Shown here in pieces: positions 1 to 8,987 of a DNA stretch of 64,000 nt (its first letter is position 1; every line of letters starts with the position of its first letter). The position numbers and the translations under genes are program-made. This DNA comes from Termitidicoccus mucosus. Lineage in GTDB: Bacteria; Verrucomicrobiota; Verrucomicrobiia; Opitutales; Opitutaceae. The stretch is from assembly GCF_038725785.1 (NCBI RefSeq), contig NZ_CP109796.1, positions 7,378,501 through 7,442,500 on the forward strand, read 5' to 3'. The notes under the pieces were generated by a model. The model was not told the origin of the DNA and searched no databases. It saw only the letters and a list, made by a program, of their open reading frames with translations.

Positions 1-102
1 ATGCAAAAAATGATGCGCATGCTGAAGGGCAAAGGCGGCCGCAAAATGATGCGCCAGATGGAAGCCATGCAGTCGCAAGGTGGCGGGATGCCGCGCATGT
101 GA
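1..102 (+). CDS. ffh: Signal recognition particle protein Ffh, C-terminal end (partial)
   Basis: Only the last 33 codons are present; the true start lies before the window and the ATG at base 1 is internal. The peptide is rich in Met, Lys and Gly (for example MQKMMRMLKGKGGRKMM), which is the usual methionine-rich tail of the Ffh M domain. That domain binds signal peptides and 4.5S RNA and, with FtsY, brings nascent membrane proteins to the Sec translocon. The call rests on composition of a short tail only. Confidence 0.75.
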   Translation: MQKMMRMLKGKGGRKMMRQMEAMQSQGGGMPRM

Positions 103-145
103 TTGCCCTCCCGCAATGAATTTAACCGGCCAGGCGCGCTCCCTT

Positions 146-241
146 CTTTCCTCTTTATTCTTTATCTTTATTCTTTCTCTCTCTCCCCAGCCTCGCGCCG
201 GGGAATGGATGAAAGTGAAAGATAAAGAATAAAGAGGAAAG
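146..241. repeat. Polypurine/polypyrimidine inverted repeat, family copy 1
   Basis: A 23-bp arm at 146-168 is exactly complementary to 219-241 (core AAGATAAAGAATAAAGAGG). It lies between ffh and the DUF5069 gene. Related sequence recurs at 1941-1996 and 36292-36370. The arms could form a long hairpin, but there is no T-run typical of a terminator. Confidence 0.8.
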
Positions 242-305
242 AGAACAAAAGGGAGGGCGAGAACACGAACGATTTAATCCACTATATTAATCCGTCATAA
301 TCACC

Positions 306-842
306 ATGAGCCACTACACATTCCCCCAGACATTCCGCGCACTCTATGACAAAGCCGTCGCGCTTTACGCCAAGGGCCAGCGCGGGGCCGGGACGTATTT
401 CACGTCCGACGAAACCGCGTTCCTCGCCGCCAACGGCATCACCGCGCAGCATCTCTACGACTACGCCGAGGATCACAACAACTACGACGGCGAGCCCGGT
501 TATGACCGCGCCCTCGGCATCGAACTCGTGCGCCGCGACTACTACCTCAACCAGCAGGGCGGCAAAACCTCCTCCGCCATTCTCGACGAGTCCCGGCTCC
601 CCGCCAAGACCGACGCCATCCGCGGCATCGAGTGGCTCCCGCGCCTCATCCCGAAGGCGAAGGCCAAGCTTCGCGGCGAGTTGCCGTCGTCGCTCATGTA
701 TTGCTGCGGAGGCGACCGGGGCTTCTTCAAGCAGCATGACATCCTTCCGCACGAATTCCTGAACCTGGTGTGGCGCTACGAAAACAACGACGATGCCATC
801 ATCAACTGGGTCGTCCGCCGCAGCGCCTCGACCAAAGGCTAG
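306..842 (+). CDS. DUF5069 domain protein
   Basis: A 178-residue soluble protein without signal peptide. The segment IEWLPRLIPKAKAKLRGEL followed by a cysteine pair, and a C-terminal FLNLVWRYENND stretch, match what I know of DUF5069, a family common in Verrucomicrobia and of unknown function. The N-terminal half carries acidic and aromatic residues (DYAEDHNNYDGEPGYD). It stands alone between ffh and a lipoprotein gene. Family assignment is by motif memory; no biochemical role can be given. Confidence 0.65.
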   Translation: MSHYTFPQTFRALYDKAVALYAKGQRGAGTYFTSDETAFLAANGITAQHLYDYAEDHNNYDGEPGYDRALGIELVRRDYYLNQQGGKTSSAILDESRLPAKTDAIRGIEWLPRLIPKAKAKLRGELPSSLMYCCGGDRGFFKQHDILPHEFLNLVWRYENNDDAIINWVVRRSASTKG

Positions 843-986
843 GGCCAGGGATGGATTCGACCGTGGGGGCTTCGCAGGCGAAGCCCTCCACGTGGCTGTC
901 CCTTGGTTCCAGCGAGGTTCCTTGAAACCGGTGTTGCACAAAGGGCGTCATCCTGCTTTTGCATCACCTTACTGAACAGCCCCTCA

Positions 987-1793
987 ATGAAAAAAACTCT
1001 TCCGGTCCTGTTAGCGCGAATCGTTCTGCCCCTCTGCGCCGTCGCATTCCTGTCCTCCTGCGGCACATTTGGGGACTACGGCAGCGAGGTCACCGTCGCC
1101 GCCGACCGCACCAAGGCCGGGGCGAAATTCGTTCCGCCCACCGCCGAAAAACCCGCCTACTATTATCTCGTTTCAGTCGGCGCGCTCGAACTCGGCGCGG
1201 TTTACGCCGGAGAGCAAAAACCCCCGGAAAACAGCGAGGTCGAGCCCCAGATCGTGCAGACGCTCGCGAAACAGCATTATATCCGCGCCACCGCCGCCAC
1301 GCCGAAACCATCGCTCGTCATCGTGTATGCCTGGGGCAGCATCAATCCCGACGAACTCGACACGGGCGATCCCGAGATGCCCCCGGCCCAGCTCAATCGC
1401 GGCCAGATGCTCGCCCTCGTCACCACCAACAAAACCGACACCACCCCCAACAGCATCGACATGACGCTGAACGTCCCCGATCTCTCCGACGGGCGCTACT
1501 TTCTCCTCATCGGCGCCTACGACGCCAAGTCGTTTGAGCCCGGCAAAAAGCGCGCCATCCTTTGGCGTGCAAAATTCAGCACACCGAATTCCAGCACCTC
1601 CCTCGCCGCCGCGATTCCCGGTCTTCTCGACAAGGGCGGCGACTTCCTCGGTCAGGACGGCCTGCCCGCGACGATCTACGAGAAGATCCGCAAGGGCACG
1701 GTCACGGTCGGCGAGGCCGAAGTCGTCGAGAACAAGCCGGGCGACGATGCCGGCCAGGGGGGAAAAAACGCTTCGTCCGCGAAACCCGAATGA
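987..1793 (+). CDS. Putative lipoprotein of unknown function
   Basis: 268 residues. I start at the ATG at 987 because it gives a signal peptide (MKKTLPVLLARIVLPLCAV) ending in a lipobox FLSSC, so the mature protein would be anchored by a lipidated Cys. The body has alternating beta-like segments (YYYLVSVGALELGAVYAG, RYFLLIGAYDAKSF) and an acidic, Gly/Ser-rich tail. Upstream in-frame starts exist but would bury the signal peptide. I do not recognise the family. Confidence 0.7.
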   Translation: MKKTLPVLLARIVLPLCAVAFLSSCGTFGDYGSEVTVAADRTKAGAKFVPPTAEKPAYYYLVSVGALELGAVYAGEQKPPENSEVEPQIVQTLAKQHYIRATAATPKPSLVIVYAWGSINPDELDTGDPEMPPAQLNRGQMLALVTTNKTDTTPNSIDMTLNVPDLSDGRYFLLIGAYDAKSFEPGKKRAILWRAKFSTPNSSTSLAAAIPGLLDKGGDFLGQDGLPATIYEKIRKGTVTVGEAEVVENKPGDDAGQGGKNASSAKPE

Positions 1794-1841
1794 TGTCCCT
1801 TGTCGTTTGGATTTTTGGAGGGACGGCCTGTGGGATTGCGT

Positions 1842-1917
1842 GGCATGGGCGTCCCCGCCCATGTGTCCGAGAAGTTTGCGGCGCGGAGCGCCGTCCACGG
1901 GCGGGGACGCCCGTGCC
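1842..1917. repeat. Interspersed palindromic repeat (GGGCGTCCCCGCCC family)
   Basis: Arms 1842-1860 and 1899-1917 are 18 of 19 complementary and enclose a 38-bp loop. The arm sequence GGGCGTCCCCGCCC is part of a long imperfect palindrome of the kind scattered through this window (compare 33748-33808, 43588-43649, 47372-47449). It is in the gap between the lipoprotein and creatininase genes. Confidence 0.75.
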
Positions 1918-1940
1918 ACCCGTCCCGCTCCTGACGAAAG

Positions 1941-1996
1941 AGAAAGATTAAGAATAAAGAGGGAAGATGGAATGACACCGCTTTGAGTCGCACCCG
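1941..1996. repeat. Polypurine repeat, family copy 2
   Basis: The run AGATTAAGAATAAAGAGG followed by TGACACCGCTTTGAGTCGCA closely matches 36343-36411, where the same order of blocks is AGATAAAGAATAAAGAGG, then TGACATCACTTTGAGTTGCA. The shared block order across more than 50 bp marks this as a dispersed element, not a chance purine run. Confidence 0.7.
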
Positions 1997-2058
1997 ACGG
2001 CCGGCCGGCCGTCACAAAACACTCGCTCCCCGCCGCCACGGACACGCATACTCCGCGC

Positions 2059-3639
2059 ATGAGCATGACATGGCTGGCCGACGCCGATTTCGACACCGCA
2101 TGGGCACACCGCGCATGGAGCGATTTTGACGCGTTTCCCGACAAGCGCCGCGCTCTTGTCATCCTGCCCGTCCACGGTTTTGCCGACCACGGGCTGGGCC
2201 TCCCGCTCGATGCGGAGGAAGCCGCCGGTGGCGCCATCCTCCGCCGCGCCGTCACCAAGGCAAAGTCCGTCCTGCCGCTCGTCGTCCTGCCGCCGCTTCG
2301 CTTCGGGCTCGCGCCGTATCCGCACACTCACTTCGGGCTCGATCCCGATGACGCCCACGCCCTCATCCGGGAAATCTCCGGCGGCGTGAAGGACGCCGGT
2401 TTCACCCGCCTCGTTTTTTTCTGCACCAGCCCGTGGAACAAGGAGCTCGTCGATGCCGCCGCCATTGACCTGCGCGCGGAGCCGGGCCTCCAGACCTTTG
2501 TCATCAACCTCGCCGGGCTCGGCCCCGACTTCCACCCTGCCGGCGCCGGCCGCGCCGACGCGCAGGCCATTGCCGCGCATGTGCTCGGCGTCACGCCCGA
2601 CACCGGCGGGGCGCGCCCCGCCGACGTGCGCGACCTCGCGTTCCGTCCCGGAAATTTCCGTCAACCCGCGCCGCTGCCGCCGCCGGTGCTCGCGCCCGAT
2701 CCCGTCGCGCTCATCGACAGCACCGCCCGCCATCTCGCCCGCCTGCTCGCCGAAATCGACGCGCATCCGCCCCTCGGCGCCGACCCGCGCGCCGCGGCCA
2801 GTCACCGCGCGCCCGTGATGCTCCCGCGCCTGCCGGAAAGCTATCCTGTTTCCACCGCCGGGAGCGCCTTCGCCGCGCCCTACCGGGCGCGCTACCTGCC
2901 TGCGCTCACGCAGGCGCGGCTCGATGCGTTTGCCGACAAGGCCCGCGCCCTCGTCATCATCCCGACCGGCGCCATCGAACAGCACGGGCGCCACCTGCCC
3001 GTCGGCGTTGACGCGATTCTCGGCCAGGCCTGGCTCAACCACGCGCTCCCGAAGCTTTCCCCCGCCGCCGCGCCGCGCGTGTTTGTCGCGCCGCCCGTCA
3101 CCTGCGGGAAAAGCAACGAGCACGCCGGCTTTCCCGGCACCGTGAGCCTTTCCGCCCGCACCCTTCGCCGCCTCCTGCTCGCGCTCGCCGCGCACCTGCG
3201 CGGCCTCGGTTTCCGCCACATCGCCATCCTCAACACCCACGGTGGCAACAGCCCGGTCATCGTTTACACCCTGCGCGAAATCCAGACCGTGCTCGGCCTG
3301 CGCGCCGGCATGCTCGGTTTGCCCCGCCCGGCGGACCTCTCCGCGCAGGAAGCCGCCAACGGTTTCCACGCCGGAGAATGGGAGACCGCGCTCATGCTTG
3401 CCTGCGCCGGCAAACTCGTGCGCATGGACCGGGCCGTGCGCGAGCATCCCGCGCAGGTTGACGATCCCGGCGAACTCCGTCCCGGCGGCGCTCCCGCGGT
3501 GTTCGCCTGGCTCACCAGGGACATTTCGGCCTCCGGGGTGATGGGCGACGCAACCGCCGCCACCTTGAAAAAAGGCGCGCGCTGGCTCGACGAATCCAGC
3601 ACCGCCCTCGCGCATCGGATCGAGGAACTGCTGCCGTGA
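2059..3639 (+). CDS. Creatininase family protein with two tandem domains
   Basis: 526 residues, about twice the usual length of a creatininase-fold amidohydrolase. The C-terminal domain (about 285-526) has the metal ligands: E307 and H309 in IEQHGRHLP, D318 in VGVD, H394 in NTHGGN and E440 in AGEWET. The N-terminal domain (about 1-240) keeps the outline (LPVHGFADHGLGLPLD) but the Glu of the EQH motif is Ala, so it is probably inactive. Family members hydrolyse cyclic amides such as creatinine or the formamide of a pterin/flavin precursor; the substrate here is unknown. No signal peptide, so it acts in the cytoplasm. It stands as a single gene. Confidence 0.85.
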   Translation: MSMTWLADADFDTAWAHRAWSDFDAFPDKRRALVILPVHGFADHGLGLPLDAEEAAGGAILRRAVTKAKSVLPLVVLPPLRFGLAPYPHTHFGLDPDDAHALIREISGGVKDAGFTRLVFFCTSPWNKELVDAAAIDLRAEPGLQTFVINLAGLGPDFHPAGAGRADAQAIAAHVLGVTPDTGGARPADVRDLAFRPGNFRQPAPLPPPVLAPDPVALIDSTARHLARLLAEIDAHPPLGADPRAAASHRAPVMLPRLPESYPVSTAGSAFAAPYRARYLPALTQARLDAFADKARALVIIPTGAIEQHGRHLPVGVDAILGQAWLNHALPKLSPAAAPRVFVAPPVTCGKSNEHAGFPGTVSLSARTLRRLLLALAAHLRGLGFRHIAILNTHGGNSPVIVYTLREIQTVLGLRAGMLGLPRPADLSAQEAANGFHAGEWETALMLACAGKLVRMDRAVREHPAQVDDPGELRPGGAPAVFAWLTRDISASGVMGDATAATLKKGARWLDESSTALAHRIEELLP

Positions 3640-3796
3640 ATCGGCCGGCCCCGGCTGGATCACGCAACCGGTCAAATAGATGTATGCAGGCATCCCGGCC
3701 CCGGCCCGCGAAAATGCAAATTCCTGCCTTGCCGTGCATTTTCTCCGTTTTGCCTCCCATTTGACTCTCCCGCGTCCTCGTGAGAAATTCCGCCGC

Positions 3797-4651
3797 ATGT
3801 GCACGCGGCGTTTCCCAACGACCTTTTTATTCATCGCGCTGGCGCCCGCTCTCGCGTTCATCGGGTGTCCCGCCGCGGAATCCGCGGCGCCGCGTCCGCG
3901 TCAGGTCGCGGTGCCGCCTGCGAAAATCCCTTTCCCCTACGAATCACTCGATGTGCGCAACTCGTGTTTCGTCGAGTCCGTGCATTTTTACGACGCCTAC
4001 CAACAATGGCGCGCCACCGCGTCCGACGGCGGCGATGCGGGCTGGGCGCGCGTGCTGCAATGGGGGCACCTTGATGACACCTCCGCCGTCGGCCTCGGCC
4101 ACGCCGTCGCCCTGTGCATGGACAACGGGAAACTCTGGATGTATGACGTGAATTTCGGCCTGTCGAAGCTTTCGGTCCCGGCCTCGCGCCGCGGCGACCT
4201 GACCGACGTCGGACCGGAGGTTTACGCGAAATACCCCCAGATCAACGCGGTGCTTGGCAGATATCGCGACGATGCCGGGCGGATTTCGCCGGCTGCCGCG
4301 CCGGCGCCATTCCTCGAAAACGACAAGAACGAGGACATCCGCGACGCGACCCGCGTGGCCAGCGAACTGGGCAGGTTTCGCCGCGCCCGGGTGTTTTTGT
4401 TCGATTACAAGGACTCCCGCGGACGGATGAGGCACGGCGCGGCGACGGCGTTTTCGTTTTCCAACCGCCTCTGCGTGTATTTCCCCGACAAAGGCACCCA
4501 CCTGTCGTCGCGGATGCGCGCCGTCGCCGTGGAGGACTTGCGCGTGATGCGGGGGCTCACCCGGCGGATTTATCCGGGGGTGCTGGATGTCCGCTGGCTC
4601 GAAGCCGCGCCGCCGCCGGATGCGAAAATGGCGGGGACTTCCGGTCCGTGA
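3797..4651 (+). CDS. Exported protein with a papain-like Cys-His-Asp pattern
   Basis: 284 residues from the ATG at 3797, chosen because it opens a signal peptide (TTFLFIALAPALAFIGC) with a weak lipobox at Cys24. The mature part has NSCFVESVHFYDAY with Cys57, GHAVALCMDNG with His102 and LWMYDVNFG with Asp117. This order and spacing fits a papain/transglutaminase-like or C39-like cysteine peptidase fold, where the Cys starts a helix and His and Asp lie on neighbouring strands. That reading is inference from spacing; I do not recognise the family. The gene is alone, upstream of the sigma factor operon. Confidence 0.5.
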   Translation: MCTRRFPTTFLFIALAPALAFIGCPAAESAAPRPRQVAVPPAKIPFPYESLDVRNSCFVESVHFYDAYQQWRATASDGGDAGWARVLQWGHLDDTSAVGLGHAVALCMDNGKLWMYDVNFGLSKLSVPASRRGDLTDVGPEVYAKYPQINAVLGRYRDDAGRISPAAAPAPFLENDKNEDIRDATRVASELGRFRRARVFLFDYKDSRGRMRHGAATAFSFSNRLCVYFPDKGTHLSSRMRAVAVEDLRVMRGLTRRIYPGVLDVRWLEAAPPPDAKMAGTSGP

Positions 4652-4804
4652 TGGGCCTGGCCTGGCGGGGGCGGGGCATCCGCCCATGTCCGGGGTGGGG
4701 CAGGGCGGCGCGGGGGCCTTGCCGCCCGCCAATCGCGCTCCGTAACTTCCCGCCGCCGGACGCGTCTTGAATTTCGTGCATGACACTGTTTCCATCCTCG
4801 CACC

Positions 4805-5401
4805 ATGCCTGATGACGCCGCCGCGCCGTATGACTACGCCCGCTCCTTGGAGCGCGTGCGCGCGGGCGACCAGTTGGCGGCGCGCGAGCTCGTGGAACGG
4901 CTCTATCCGGTGGTCATCCGCATCGTCCGCTCCCACCTGCCGCGGCGCGTCCAGGAGGAGGATCTGGCCCAGGAGGTGTTCATGAAAATGTTCTCCCGCA
5001 TCGACCAGTATCAAGGGACAATGCCGCTTCCGCACTGGGTGTCGCGCATCGCGGTGACGACCTGCATCGACCACCTGCGCGCGCAAAAACGCCGCCCCGA
5101 ATTCCGCTGGGCGGACCTTTCCGAGGGCGAGGCCGACATGCTCGACCGCGTGCTCGTGAGCGACCAGGCGGCGGACGCGGGCGATGCGCTTGCGTCGAGC
5201 GAACTCGTGCGCAAACTTCTCGACCAGCTCAATCCCTCCGACCGCATGGTCATCCAGTTGCTCGACCTCGCGCAAAAATCCGTCGCCGAGATCAGCGAAC
5301 TCACCGGCTGGGGCAAAACACTCATCAAGGTCCGCGCTTTCCGCGCCCGCCGAAAACTCCACAAACTCTTTCTCGAACTCAAACAAAAGGAACGCTCATG
5401 A
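4805..5401 (+). CDS. ECF-type RNA polymerase sigma factor
   Basis: 198 residues. Region 2 is at about 20-95 (RVQEEDLAQEVFMKMFSRI, then HWVSRIAVTTCIDHLRAQKRR) and region 4 at about 135-190 (LNPSDRMVIQLLDL, VAEISELTGWGKTLIKVRAFRARRKL). It directs RNA polymerase to a small regulon. Its stop overlaps the start of the next gene (ATGA at 5398), and the third gene follows in the same way, so the three form one translationally coupled operon. The partner genes suggest an envelope-stress circuit. Confidence 0.93.
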   Translation: MPDDAAAPYDYARSLERVRAGDQLAARELVERLYPVVIRIVRSHLPRRVQEEDLAQEVFMKMFSRIDQYQGTMPLPHWVSRIAVTTCIDHLRAQKRRPEFRWADLSEGEADMLDRVLVSDQAADAGDALASSELVRKLLDQLNPSDRMVIQLLDLAQKSVAEISELTGWGKTLIKVRAFRARRKLHKLFLELKQKERS

Positions 5402-5712
5402 ATCCTTTGCAACCGACACCGCCCGAGTGGGCCCGCCTCGCCGCCGCCGCGCGCCGCGCCGCCGATGTGAGCGACGCCGCCGCGCCCTATGGATTCGCCG
5501 TGCGCGTCGTCGCCCGCGCCATGGGCATCACCCAGCCCGCCGCCGCCTCGCTCTTCGCGCGGTTCTCGCTGCGCGCGCTCGGGTTCGCCTGCCTGCTCGC
5601 GATCGCGAGCGTCGCGCTCAACTACGGCGCGATCGTGAACGCCATGCAGGAGGATATCGCCACGCTGGGCGAACCCGTGGCCCTCGTTGACTCGTCCGAC
5701 CAAGCCTCGTGA
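5398..5712 (+). CDS. Small membrane protein, possible anti-sigma factor
   Basis: 104 residues with one clear membrane segment (about 66-85, ALGFACLLAIASVALNYGAI). The N-terminal 60 residues are cytoplasmic by position and Ala/Arg-rich, and the short C-terminal tail would be periplasmic. The start overlaps the sigma factor stop by 4 bases. Position, size and topology fit an anti-sigma factor, but I see no zinc-binding HxxxCxxC motif, so the role is inferred from context only. Confidence 0.6.
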   Translation: MNPLQPTPPEWARLAAAARRAADVSDAAAPYGFAVRVVARAMGITQPAAASLFARFSLRALGFACLLAIASVALNYGAIVNAMQEDIATLGEPVALVDSSDQAS

Positions 5713-6149
5713 TGAACAAAAACGTCCTCGTTGCCTTCGCCTTCATCGGCATCTTTTTGTGCGGCGCGATCACCGGCGGCTTTCTCTCGGTGCGCTACGC
5801 CCGCGGCCTGGTGCAGAAAAAAGCCGTCGAGCAAATGACCGCCGGGCAATGGCGCCGCATTTCCGACCTCGTTGACCTGACCGAGGAGCAGCGCGCGAAA
5901 ATCACCCCGATCGTGCAGCAGTTCGTCAAGGAACAGCAGGTTCTGCGCAAGAACACGCAGACGCTCGCCGAGAAGCTCAACGCGGACATCGAGGCCGTGC
6001 TCACGGACGCGCAACGCGAGGAATTCGCGAAGCGTCGCGAGGAAATGCGCGAGACCGAGCGGCTCTGGCAGCGCTGGATAAAGGAGCAGCGCGCCAAATA
6101 CGGCAACCGTCCGCCCAAATCGAAGCCGAAGGACGGATCGAGGAAGTGA
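5712..6149 (+). CDS. Spy/CpxP-like periplasmic protein (heavy-metal resistance family)
   Basis: 145 residues. An N-terminal membrane or signal segment (VLVAFAFIGIFLCGAITGGF) is followed by a helical domain with DLTEEQRAKITPIV and LTDAQREEFAKRREEM, the paired LTxxQ-type motifs of Spy, CpxP and ZraP. Such proteins are periplasmic chaperones or sensors of envelope and metal stress. The C-terminus is very basic (PPKSKPKDGSRK). ATG at 5712 shares one base with the previous stop; a GTG codon just upstream is an alternative. It closes the sigma factor operon. Confidence 0.78.
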   Translation: MNKNVLVAFAFIGIFLCGAITGGFLSVRYARGLVQKKAVEQMTAGQWRRISDLVDLTEEQRAKITPIVQQFVKEQQVLRKNTQTLAEKLNADIEAVLTDAQREEFAKRREEMRETERLWQRWIKEQRAKYGNRPPKSKPKDGSRK

Positions 6150-6263
6150 AGGGAACGCGCGCGCGAAAGTTTTCTCCGGCGCGGGCAAAACACGGCTTGA
6201 TGTGAAGGGCGGTCCGGCGCAAGATTCCCCTGCGCCTTGCGCGTGTTCATCCAACATTCATAA

Positions 6264-6611
<348 letters not shown>

Positions 6612-6639
6612 CCCGGCGGCAACACCTTCCTGTTCCTCG

Positions 6640-6663
6640 ACCCGGCCTTGCGCCGGGTTTTTT
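6640..6663 (+). terminator. Rho-independent terminator after PII
   Basis: A 7-bp stem ACCCGGC/GCCGGGT with a 5-base loop is followed directly by six T residues. It sits 29 bases after the PII stop codon. Confidence 0.9.
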
Positions 6664-6707
6664 GTTGCACGGCGCCATCGGTTTGCGCGCCGTGTTTCGC
6701 ACTATGG

Positions 6708-6728
6708 GCAAAGTATATGCAACTTTGC
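6708..6728. promoter_or_regulatory. Perfect dyad upstream of the PepSY-like gene
   Basis: GCAAAGT (6708-6714) and ACTTTGC (6722-6728) are perfect inverted repeats around a 7-bp spacer ATATGCA. The dyad ends 78 bp before the start at 6806 and has the size of a dimer-binding operator. No regulator gene is adjacent. Confidence 0.5.
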
Positions 6729-6805
6729 GTTCCTCCCTGTGTTTTCAAGGATGAGCGCATGGCCGGGCACGGTCGTGTTTTTCCAAAACCAATACCTGAA
6801 ATATC

Positions 6806-7249
6806 ATGAAAAAACTCCTCTTCCTTTTTGTCATTTTCGGATTGGGCCTGGTGGCCCCGGCCGGCGACCGTGTCGCCGACGCCGCCGCGCTGCCCGGGGC
6901 TGCGACAAAATACATCGCGCAACATTTCCCGAATGAGACCATCCAGCGAGTGACGGTTGACGACGATGACAACCGGAGGCACGACTCGAAATACGAAGTC
7001 GTGCTGGGCAACCGCGTGGAGCTCGAATTCAATCCCAAGGGCGCCTGGCTTGAAGTGGACGGCGGTGCCGTTCCCCTTCCCGAAAGCGTGCTGCCCGCGG
7101 CGATTCTCGAGTATTTGAAAAAGAATTACCCGGACCAGCCGGCGACAAAAATCTCCGCGGAGCGCCGCGGCTATGAGGTCAAATTGCTCAACCGCGTGGA
7201 GCTGAAGTTCAACAAGGACGGCAGGTTCTTGCGCATCGACAAGGATTGA
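6806..7249 (+). CDS. Secreted PepSY-like protein (BLIP-type repeat)
   Basis: 147 residues with a signal peptide (MKKLLFLFVIFGLGLVAPAG). Two similar units follow: KYIAQHFPNETIQRV...YEVVLGNRVELEFNPKG and EYLKKNYPDQPATKI...YEVKLLNRVELKFNKDG. This duplicated helix-plus-sheet pattern is that of the PepSY-like (DUF2874) family, small periplasmic proteins of unknown function often linked to two-component systems. It is monocistronic and ends ahead of a strong hairpin shared with gdhA. Confidence 0.75.
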   Translation: MKKLLFLFVIFGLGLVAPAGDRVADAAALPGAATKYIAQHFPNETIQRVTVDDDDNRRHDSKYEVVLGNRVELEFNPKGAWLEVDGGAVPLPESVLPAAILEYLKKNYPDQPATKISAERRGYEVKLLNRVELKFNKDGRFLRIDKD

Positions 7250-7317
7250 AAAAACCGGCGGCCGATGCCTGCTGCCTCGCGGAGTCGCCGGCTGTTTCTG
7301 AAAGACTGATTAGAACG

Positions 7318-7347
7318 GCGAGGGCCGGGCAGAAGCCCGGCCCTCGC
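7318..7347. terminator. Bidirectional terminator between PepSY-like gene and gdhA
   Basis: A perfect 13-bp G+C-rich stem (GCGAGGGCCGGGC and its complement) with a 4-base loop lies between two converging genes. AT-rich sequence follows on the + side. It could serve both transcripts. Confidence 0.75.
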
Positions 7348-7412
7348 AACATTTCATAAATCGAGAACGATTTTGTGCGCGCTCCCCCGCCTCGCGGGCA
7401 GGGGCGCGGCGC

Positions 7413-8783
<1,371 letters not shown>

Positions 8784-8987
8784 TTATTTATGGATGGGTG
8801 TTTTGTCACCCCGTCAGTGCCACCCGCGCAACAGGCGAAGTTCGCGACTCCACCTCTCACAGGGGCTGCAGCGCTGGGGCAGGGGGACAGACGTAAAGAA
8901 ACGGGCATCCCTTTGACAATAAAATTTCGTTTGCATCCATCGATTGGGAAATGGCTGGCGTTCAGTCCCGGTCGTTTCGCCCGTTAC

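Noticed and set aside
843-986. A tmRNA-like opening (GGGATGGATTCGACC) after the DUF5069 gene
   Set aside because: No tag-peptide frame, no matching 3' acceptor and T-arm, and the next gene starts only 140 bp later.
4652-4804. Another palindromic repeat (GGGGCATCCGCCCATGTCCGG)
   Set aside because: Only half-like arms with many mismatches; it may be a decayed copy but cannot be supported.
8912-8940. TTGACA followed by AT-rich sequence, a possible sigma-70 promoter on the + strand
   Set aside because: No -10 box at proper spacing and no gene on that strand downstream; genes on both sides are on the minus strand.
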